A DNA stretch of 39,493 nt from Terriglobia bacterium (GTDB taxonomy: Bacteria > Acidobacteriota > Terriglobia > Acidiferrales > UBA7541): the NCBI GenBank assembly GCA_020073375.1, contig JAIQFG010000045.1:1-39493 (forward strand). The letters run 5' to 3'. Shown here piece after piece: positions 34,343 through 39,493 of the stretch (position 1 is the stretch's first letter; every line of letters begins with the position of its first letter). The notes under the pieces were generated by a model, which ran no database searches, was not told the DNA's origin, and saw nothing but the letters and a program-made list of their open reading frames with translations. The position numbers were made by a program, and so were the translations under genes.

Positions 34343-34348
34343 GGGAGG
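34343..34348 (+). promoter_or_regulatory. Ribosome binding site of the response regulator
   Basis: GGGAGG lies 10 nt before ATG 34359. It supports that start over the TTG at 34323. Confidence 0.6.
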
Positions 34349-34358
34349 TAATCGCAAC

Positions 34359-35036
34359 ATGCACAAAGTTCTGGTAATTGATGACGAGGCGCCAATGCGC
34401 CGGCTTCTGAAAATTAATCTCGAAGATCTGTACAATGTCGTTGAAACAGGTGACCCGGAATACGCCCTGGCCCTGGCCCTGCAATCCAAGCCCAACATCA
34501 TTTTGCTCGATTTAAGAATGCCCAACTATTCCGGATTTGAACTTTGCCGCACATTCAAATCCATTACATCCACGCAGTTGATTCCCATCATCATCGTCAC
34601 CGGTGAGGCCGGCGCCACCACGAAACAGTTCTGCGAGGAATTGGGCGCCACCGCCTACTTCGAGAAGCCGGTCGACTTCCCCGCATTGCGCGACGGCTTG
34701 GAAAAGATTTTGCAGCTCACTCAGCCCGAGCGGCGCAGTGAAGTGCGCATCAATCTTCGCGTGATGTTGAAACTGAAAGGCCTCGATATCCATAAAGGCT
34801 CGCTGGAAGGCCGGTTCGAGGAACTCTGCGCCACCGAAAACGTCAGCAAGACCACCTTCTTCTGCCCCTGCAAGGCCGCCATGGGGCCGGGTTCCGAAGT
34901 TACCGTGGACCTGGTTAGCGGAGGAGAAAGATTTGCGGGCATTGCCCGAGTCATCCGCTGCGATGGTGGCGACGCGCGTCAACGGCGCTACGCATTCCGT
35001 TTCGTCGAGAATAATGCCAACTGGATTCTGCAGTAG
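34359..35036 (+). CDS. Response regulator with a C-terminal PilZ-like domain
   Basis: The 225-aa product has a receiver domain (about 1-120: HKVLVIDDEAPMRRLLKINLE, phospho-acceptor D51 in IILLDLRMPNYSG, IIIVTGEAG, YFEKPVDF). The C-terminal domain begins RRSEVRINLRVMLKLKG. That domain fits PilZ: an RxxxR motif (RSEVR), a short beta stretch, NVSKTTF where PilZ has (D/N)xSxxG, GSEVTVDL, FAGIARVIR and RRYAFRFVE. The final Gly of the second motif is replaced by Thr, so cyclic-di-GMP binding is uncertain. It follows the hybrid kinase by 72 bp and is its likely partner or output. Confidence 0.85.
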   Translation: MHKVLVIDDEAPMRRLLKINLEDLYNVVETGDPEYALALALQSKPNIILLDLRMPNYSGFELCRTFKSITSTQLIPIIIVTGEAGATTKQFCEELGATAYFEKPVDFPALRDGLEKILQLTQPERRSEVRINLRVMLKLKGLDIHKGSLEGRFEELCATENVSKTTFFCPCKAAMGPGSEVTVDLVSGGERFAGIARVIRCDGGDARQRRYAFRFVENNANWILQ

Positions 35037-35308
35037 CGCCCCATCCACGCTTCCGCGCCGCTGCTTGCGCGATGGAAAACGGCACAAGGCCATCGGACCC
35101 TGAGGCGGTCCCGCACACTGCTGCCTCCGTCGCCACGCCCGATTCCTTGCACCCCCGTTAACTTTCGGTCTCTCCCTCCAACCGCGTGATATATACTCCC
35201 CACCATTGAAACGCGATTCACGGCAGCTTTACGACCCTTGGGTAAAGTGAACTGGGCCCGCCTGTATTCCGGATTTTTCCGATTGGCATTTTAGAAGCGA
35301 GGGCGCGC
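35037..35308. promoter_or_regulatory. Gap with candidate promoter upstream of the secreted unknown
   Basis: 272 bp without a gene. TGATATATACT at 35187-35197 offers an extended -10 (TATATA) or TATACT box followed by CCCC, similar to the TATACTCCCC upstream of tolQ. No good -35 is seen. Nothing else recognised. Confidence 0.3.
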
Positions 35309-36067
35309 ATGACAAAATCTCATTCAGTTGCACTCGTTTTGGGACTCTTGAGCCTGTCCTCGGCCGGATCGTTTTGCCTGTCAGGCAAGCCCGCGCGCGC
35401 CGCCGCTCAACAGCCGCAGCCCCAGGCGCAGCCACAGCCCGCGCCGCGCCCGCAATCCCCTCCATTATTCTTCCGCGAGGATTGGACGCTGGCCCCCGGC
35501 CTGCCCAACATCAACACTCCCCAGGAACCGGAACATGCGATCGTTCCCGCCGACGTCGCAAATCCAAATCTGGAAGTGCGCCTCTACGGCGACAAGGCCG
35601 GAATTCTGACCGTCAATCAGCCCGGCAACAAAAACATCACCTACGTCATGACCCTGCTTTGCGCGTCCAATTGCGCCGTCACCCTCAGGGACAAAAACAA
35701 CGATGTCGATTTGAGCGGCCTCGCGACCCTCCGCTGGCGCACCAGGATCAGCGGTTTTCACATGCTCCATCCCGTTGTGAAGCTCGCCGGCGGCGCCTGG
35801 CTGGTCGGCGACCATGCCACCCCCTGGTCCACCGACTGGGTCGAGTCCGAAATCCAACTCGCTGACGTCCGCTGGCAGCCCCTCAACATCGAAACCGTCA
35901 CCGAGGGCCGCGGCGACAAGTGGATCGATAATCCAAATCTCACCCGCGTCGAGGAAATCGGCTTCACCGACCTCATGCCCGGATCCGGCCACGGCGCCCC
36001 CGGCTCTCGCCTCGACTGGATCGAAGTCAACGGAAAGCCAGTCCCGCGAGCCGCATCGGCCCACTAA
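35309..36067 (+). CDS. Unknown secreted protein
   Basis: The family is not recognised. The 252-aa product has a signal peptide (VALVLGLLSLSSAGSFCLSGKPARAAA, cleavage near AAA|QQ), then a Gln/Pro repeat linker at about 34-52 (QPQPQAQPQPAPRPQ). The beta-rich body has PLFFREDWTLAPGLPN, NPNLEVRLYGDKAGILTVNQPGNKNITYVMT, LSGLATLRWRTRISGFHMLHPVVKLAGGAWLVGD and GSRLDWIEVNGKPVPR. The REDW start and the pattern of Trp residues resemble carbohydrate-binding or DUF1080-like jellyrolls, but this is only an impression. GAGGG lies before the ATG. It stands alone. Confidence 0.78.
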   Translation: MTKSHSVALVLGLLSLSSAGSFCLSGKPARAAAQQPQPQAQPQPAPRPQSPPLFFREDWTLAPGLPNINTPQEPEHAIVPADVANPNLEVRLYGDKAGILTVNQPGNKNITYVMTLLCASNCAVTLRDKNNDVDLSGLATLRWRTRISGFHMLHPVVKLAGGAWLVGDHATPWSTDWVESEIQLADVRWQPLNIETVTEGRGDKWIDNPNLTRVEEIGFTDLMPGSGHGAPGSRLDWIEVNGKPVPRAASAH

Positions 36068-36684
36068 GGCCGCACCCGTGCGTCCCGCCTTCACAGGTTG
36101 CTGACAAACTCCCCTGTCTGGACGTTATTTCGCAAATACCCTGACTGTGCGGAACCGAAAGTTCTCCTGAAACGGATCTCCCAGGATTCATTTGAGTCGA
36201 TTGTTTCAGGCGCTGAAAGCGTCGTCGGTGACTAGCCCGGGGCAACGCCCCGGGAATCGCGGCCCCTCGTTCGCGGTGCGCCCTTAAAGGGCGCAGGGGC
36301 TCTCCGCCTCGTCAGGGCGAACGCAAAGATTCTTCACCAAGCCCACGGCGCTGCCGCGGGCTTGTCTCCCGCGCGCTGTTTGCGCGATGGAACGACTGGC
36401 CTTCAAACAGAAAAAGTAGCCGTCAGACCGTTTATGAATGTCCTTCTGGTTGTCTCCCCTCACCGCAATCCCGCCACAAAATTTTTACTCGCATCAGTCA
36501 ATAAATACCCGGTAATTCTTGCGCACTTTTCCTCCGGCCCCCACGATAGACACGCCGCGCACTCCCGCTTCGCATTGAGCGCGATTCGCGGCTTCCCCTG
36601 CAGGCTTTTCCCCCCGCGCCGATCTGGCATCATTCGTGCTCCTTGCGCGCTGGCCCCCCTCATCCACTTCCTGGGAGGAAATCT
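36068..36684. other. 617-bp gap with four consecutive GC-rich hairpins
   Basis: Four stem-loops lie within 36236-36386: CCCGGGGC-AAC-GCCCCGGG (36236-36254), TGCGCCC-TTAAA-GGGCGCA (36277-36295), AAGCCC ... GGGCTT with inner GGC/GCC (36339-36363), and CGCGC-TGTTT-GCGCG (36372-36386). They differ from the GGCTTYAGCC family. The rest, 36390-36670, shows no gene or structure that I can support. Confidence 0.6.
36673..36679 (+). promoter_or_regulatory. Ribosome binding site of the AhpD-like gene
   Basis: GGGAGGA lies 5 nt before ATG 36685. It decides against the upstream in-frame start at 36643. Confidence 0.6.
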
Positions 36685-37164
36685 ATGGAACCGAGAATCG
36701 ACTACACGAAAATCAATCCCGGCGTCGTCCAAGCGATGTTGGGATTGGAAAAATACCTGCATCAGACCGACCTCGACGAGTCCCTGCTCAACCTCATTCG
36801 CCTCCGCGCCTCGCAAATCAACGGATGCGCCTACTGCCTCGACATGCACTGGAAAGACCTCCGCGCCTCCGGCGAAAACGAACAACGCCTCTACGGCCTC
36901 GACGCCTGGCAGGAATCCCCCTATTACTCCGAACGCGAACGCGCCGCCCTCGCCTGGACCGAAGCCGTAACCAACATCCGCGAAGGCCACGTCCCAGACG
37001 CCGTCTTTGAACGCGTCCGCAACTCTTTTTCCGACCAGGAACTGGCCGATCTAACCCTGGCCATCGTCGCCATCAACGGCTGGAACCGCCTGAACATCGC
37101 CGCCCGCACCGTTCCCGGAAACTACCACCCCGCAAGATCCCGTCAAATGAAAGTAGGCGCCTGA
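36685..37164 (+). CDS. AhpD-like / carboxymuconolactone decarboxylase family protein
   Basis: Small helical protein of 159 aa, probably an alkylhydroperoxidase-type antioxidant enzyme. The family's active-site CxxC with distal His is present (NGCAYCLDMHWKDLR, about residues 49-63), preceded by LLNLIRLRASQI and followed by the helical SERERAALAWTEAVTNI and LTLAIVAINGWNRLNIAAR segments. These match the uncharacterised peroxidase-related AhpD subgroup rather than mycobacterial AhpD itself. No electron-donor gene lies adjacent. Confidence 0.9.
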   Translation: MEPRIDYTKINPGVVQAMLGLEKYLHQTDLDESLLNLIRLRASQINGCAYCLDMHWKDLRASGENEQRLYGLDAWQESPYYSERERAALAWTEAVTNIREGHVPDAVFERVRNSFSDQELADLTLAIVAINGWNRLNIAARTVPGNYHPARSRQMKVGA

Positions 37165-37503
37165 CCAGCGGGCGCAGCCCTAATTTGTGGAATTGCAAGA
37201 TTGCGGACTTTGAGGAATTATGAGAATGCGGAGGTCGGGGCTTCAGCCCCGACGAACCGCAAGTACGATTGAGGGGTTCTAACCCCTGAAGCTTCACGGG
37301 CGAAAGAGTGTGCGCGAGAACCTCGAATTCTTTGTGGGTTGTGGCTTTAGCCACGACATAAATCCAGGCGATTAACCCGGCTTTAAGCCGCTGGCGCATT
37401 TGAATTGTAGGACTCAAACACACTCCAAACCCCGCCTTCAATTGCCTGCCCCGCCACGACGATTGCGTTGTATCCTTACTTTGCACCCCCACCGGAGAAA
37501 CGC
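37165..37503. other. Repeat-filled gap between the AhpD-like and DUF5519-like genes
   Basis: 339 bp without a gene. It contains hairpins GTCGGGGCTTCAGCCCCGAC (37234-37253) and AGGGGTTCTAACCCCT (37272-37287), which may be a decayed family copy, followed directly by the intact copy C. Confidence 0.55.
37306..37425. mobile_element. 120-bp hairpin (MITE-like) repeat, copy C
   Basis: The outer arms are GAGTGTGCGCGAGAACC (left) and GAGTGTGTTTGAGTCC (complement of the right), with hairpin 1 GTTGTGGCTTTAGCCACGAC and a second hairpin CCGGCTTTAAGCCGCTGGCG. It has the same 120-bp length and internal order as copies A and B. Flanks GAAA and CAAA could be a decayed 4-bp target duplication. Confidence 0.7.
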
Positions 37504-37827
37504 ATGTCCGTCTCAGGAGCAGCAAAAAAAATAGAAACGGCTCTGCAATCCTGCCCTGGCATCACCTCACAACCCCACCGCTACGGCGGCACCGAATACC
37601 GCCTCGGCCGCCGAGAAATCGGCCATGTCCATCCCGACCGCCTCGTCGATATCCCCTTCCCAAAAAGCATCCGAAACGAATTGGTAGCATCCGGCCGCGC
37701 CGAACCCCACCACATCCTCCCCGAAAGCGGCTGGGTCAGCATCCACTTGCATCACCCCTCCGACGTCGACCGCGCCATCGAACTTCTCCTCTACTCATTC
37801 GATATTGCAAATAGAAAAAGTCTTTGA
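37504..37827 (+). CDS. Luciferase-domain (DUF5519)-like small protein
   Basis: The 107-aa product starts at ATG 37504 with GGAGAAACGC in front; an open frame upstream to 37468 lacks a ribosome site. The sequence ITSQPHRYGGTEYRLGRREIGHVHPDRLVDIPFPKSIRNELVASGRAEPHHILPESGWVSIHLHHPSDVDRAIELL matches the pattern I remember for DUF5519/luciferase-domain proteins (HRxGGxEFRxGxREIGHVH ... aexHHxxPxSGWVSfxi). The function of these is unknown; no luciferase activity should be assumed. Confidence 0.78.
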   Translation: MSVSGAAKKIETALQSCPGITSQPHRYGGTEYRLGRREIGHVHPDRLVDIPFPKSIRNELVASGRAEPHHILPESGWVSIHLHHPSDVDRAIELLLYSFDIANRKSL

Positions 37828-37931
37828 GCCATACTCAGCAACGACCGTGAAGCTTGTAACCTGTGCCCGCCAAGGTTAGAGTGTCACCCGTCTGCAGGCC
37901 CAAAGCCAAAATCCTCATGCAGGGAGTACCC

Positions 37932-38474
37932 ATGAAGAGAACGATCGTGAATCCGATCTTCAAAGACAGCGTGACTTTCCTGCAGACCTCGGCCGGCACC
38001 AACGGAAAAGCCACCGAACTTGAAGTAACCCTGAAGCCGAGGGGACGCAATGTCCTGCACTGCCATGCCTATCCCGAAACTTTCACGGCCATCGATGGAG
38101 ACTTGGGCCTGGAAAACGAGAAAAAACAACAAAAGATTCTGAAGCCCGGCGAGTCCCACATCGTGGAGTCAATGGCCTGGCATTGTTTCTTCAATCCCAC
38201 GGACCGCGAAATCCGCTTTGCAGTAAAAGTAGAGCCGGCCAACGAAAAATTGGAATATTTTCTTCGCATCCTCTACGGAATGGCCGCCGACGGTTTGACC
38301 GACAGTCAATCCAGACCGAAGAGCATCAAACATGCGGCCATCCTGTTGAGTATGGCCGAAGGCAAAATGGCCGGCCTATCCTTCGCGCTAATGTCCCCCA
38401 TCCTGAAAGGAATCGCCAAGAAGGCCCGCGCCAAGGGCGAGGAACGTGAGCTAATCGATAAGTATTGCGTATAG
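37932..38474 (+). CDS. Cupin-domain protein
   Basis: Small protein of 180 aa beginning at ATG 37932 with GGGAG upstream; the frame is open back to 37863. Residues about 20-105 form a single cupin barrel: LEVTLKPRGRNVLHCHAYPETFTAIDGDLGLENEKKQQKILKPGESHIVESMAWHCFFNPTDREIRFAVKVEP. Metal-site-like residues are HCH and E in motif 1 and H in motif 2 (AWHCFFN). A C-terminal helical extension (about 110-180: FLRILYGMAADGLT, AILLSMAEGKMAGLSFALM) is outside the cupin. The enzyme or sensor role is unknown. Confidence 0.87.
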   Translation: MKRTIVNPIFKDSVTFLQTSAGTNGKATELEVTLKPRGRNVLHCHAYPETFTAIDGDLGLENEKKQQKILKPGESHIVESMAWHCFFNPTDREIRFAVKVEPANEKLEYFLRILYGMAADGLTDSQSRPKSIKHAAILLSMAEGKMAGLSFALMSPILKGIAKKARAKGEERELIDKYCV

Positions 38475-38668
38475 AGCGCGGAACCCGTCCTGCTCAAGTC
38501 TACCCGTTTGACGCCAACCGGCCAGCTTTCGAGCCCGCCAACGCCCCACCTGCTCTCTTGTCTTGCCGCTCGGCCAAGCCCCGCAAATCCGTTCATCAGG
38601 CGGAAGCCGGCAGGATTCGCATCTCAAATGAAAGGCCAGTCAATCGCTATGCAGGGAGGGACGTTGAT

Positions 38669-39493
38669 TCACCATTTCTTATAGATTATTCGGCTAGCCG
38701 ACTCAACACACACAAATTGCATTTCGCCGGGCTTCTCCCTCGTGAAGGGGCAAACGTAGAAATCTCCAAAGGCGGCATTCTCCCAAGTCAACCTGGATGC
38801 AACTGCTTCAGGAACGATTTCAGTGTGAACGCCAAGCATGCGGTCAGTGCCAATCCTCCAAATCCGGTAGCTAGGTGTGCCATTGTATAATCCCAGCCGC
38901 CCGTGAACGGTGAAGCAGGCACCAACAATGTCTGGGTCCGCCTTGCATGTTTGACATGGACCGTTCGCGGACTTTCCGAACCTATTTGTGTCTGTGTCGG
39001 ACGGTAAGTGAATGACTGTTCCGGCTGCTAAATTCACCGCGTACAGTCCTTCTTTCGATACGCAATTTGAGCGGGGGTGACCATGCCAAATTGATGGTCT
39101 GGCGAGAAGTACGACAGCGCCATCACTGCCAAATCCTTGCGGGTAGACTGTTGCATCGCACTCTCCCCACTGAAGAATGTCCCAAACATTGTGCAAACTT
39201 AACTCTCCTAAGGAGATAGGTACTACAGCTATTTCCATATTACGAAAAGTGTCATCCACGGCATCTGCAATTTGCTCTGACAGCAAAATGCTCGAAGCGT
39301 CCTGCGAAAAATCGATTATGGAATATTCACGTCGATCTGCATGTGGCAATTGGTATTTGTTCTTGGTAGTGCCGTGTTCAATGTGCAGTTCGGCAATTCG
39401 TTGGCAGACGCTGCCTTCCCGCTTAGCGGTCCCAGTGACGTACACGGCCGCTTCATTTATGTTGGCGATTTCGCTTCTGTAATTCCGACTGCC
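38669..39493 (-). CDS. Unknown protein, 5' end outside window
   Basis: I do not recognise this family. The frame is open to the right edge and reads as protein throughout, so the start lies beyond the window; a GTG at 39445 is unlikely to be the true start. Visible features are IIDFSQDASSILLSEQIADAVDDTFRNMEIAVV, WDILQWGECDATVYPQGFGSDGAVVLLARPS, a CQTCKADPD pair of cysteines, and a terminal KPGEMQFVCVESASRIIYKKW. It looks like a soluble, beta-rich protein. Base composition here is lower in GC than in most of the window, so it may belong to a separate acquired segment. Confidence 0.7.
   Translation of the reverse strand, partial: GSRNYRSEIANINEAAVYVTGTAKREGSVCQRIAELHIEHGTTKNKYQLPHADRREYSIIDFSQDASSILLSEQIADAVDDTFRNMEIAVVPISLGELSLHNVWDILQWGECDATVYPQGFGSDGAVVLLARPSIWHGHPRSNCVSKEGLYAVNLAAGTVIHLPSDTDTNRFGKSANGPCQTCKADPDIVGACFTVHGRLGLYNGTPSYRIWRIGTDRMLGVHTEIVPEAVASRLTWENAAFGDFYVCPFTREKPGEMQFVCVESASRIIYKKW

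Noticed and set aside
36362..36970. A 202-codon plus-strand frame overlapping the AhpD-like gene
   Set aside because: It overlaps the real gene in another frame and its translation is Pro/Ser/Arg-rich without motifs.

Overview
The window is a GC-rich chromosomal segment of a Gram-negative (diderm) bacterium, most likely an Acidobacteriota. The diderm assignment rests on a Tol-Pal cluster, an LptF/LptG-type LPS export permease, a TonB-dependent receptor and MacAB-type efflux. The phylum call is an inference from overall gene style: a Pal with an Ig-like insert, split MacB genes, and abundant GGCTTYAGCC hairpin repeats. I could not run any phylogenetic placement.

Layout. 1-1162 (-): miaB, cut by the left edge. 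1342-7232 (+): tolQ, tolR, a TolA/TonB-like gene, tolB, pal and cpoB. 7535-8011 (+): ssb. 8240-14234 (-): read in the minus direction this is an ECF sigma factor, a zinc-finger anti-sigma factor, a Spy/CpxP-like protein, a MacA-like adaptor, a MacB-like ATPase and a MacB-like permease, which looks like an envelope-stress regulon with its own regulators. 14314-14685 (+): a small XRE regulator divergent from the sigma gene. 14902-20737 (-): guaA, leuS and nfo. 20846-21763 (-): an unknown membrane-anchored protein in a patch of clearly lower GC. 21878-22993 (-): a radical SAM protein. 23157-24278 (+): an exported YVTN-type beta-propeller. 24341-26530 (-): a GH57 glycosidase. 26588-28909 (+): one long ORF carrying two complete LptF/LptG permease modules. 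29128-35036 (+): TonB-dependent receptor, YfiR-like protein, hybrid histidine kinase and a REC-PilZ response regulator, all co-directional, probably one sensory system. 35309-38474 (+): a secreted unknown, an AhpD-like protein, a DUF5519/luciferase-domain-like protein and a cupin. 38669-39493 (-): an unknown gene cut by the right edge.

The most unusual content is in the gaps. A 120-bp repeat has an outer inverted repeat enclosing two hairpins. It occurs in three copies of exactly 120 bp with compensatory changes in the outer stem, plus several decayed copies. One copy sits inside the hairpin loop of an older copy and is flanked by a 4-bp TTTA duplication, so the family has been mobile. A second set of dispersed low-complexity repeats (CTCTGTGnn, AAATTTGAAATCTC, CTCCCTGCCTCCTTGC) clusters in the other gaps. 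In two places such repeats have become coding: the signal peptide of TolB and the C-terminal tail of endonuclease IV. No tRNA, rRNA, CRISPR array or recognisable transposase gene was seen.
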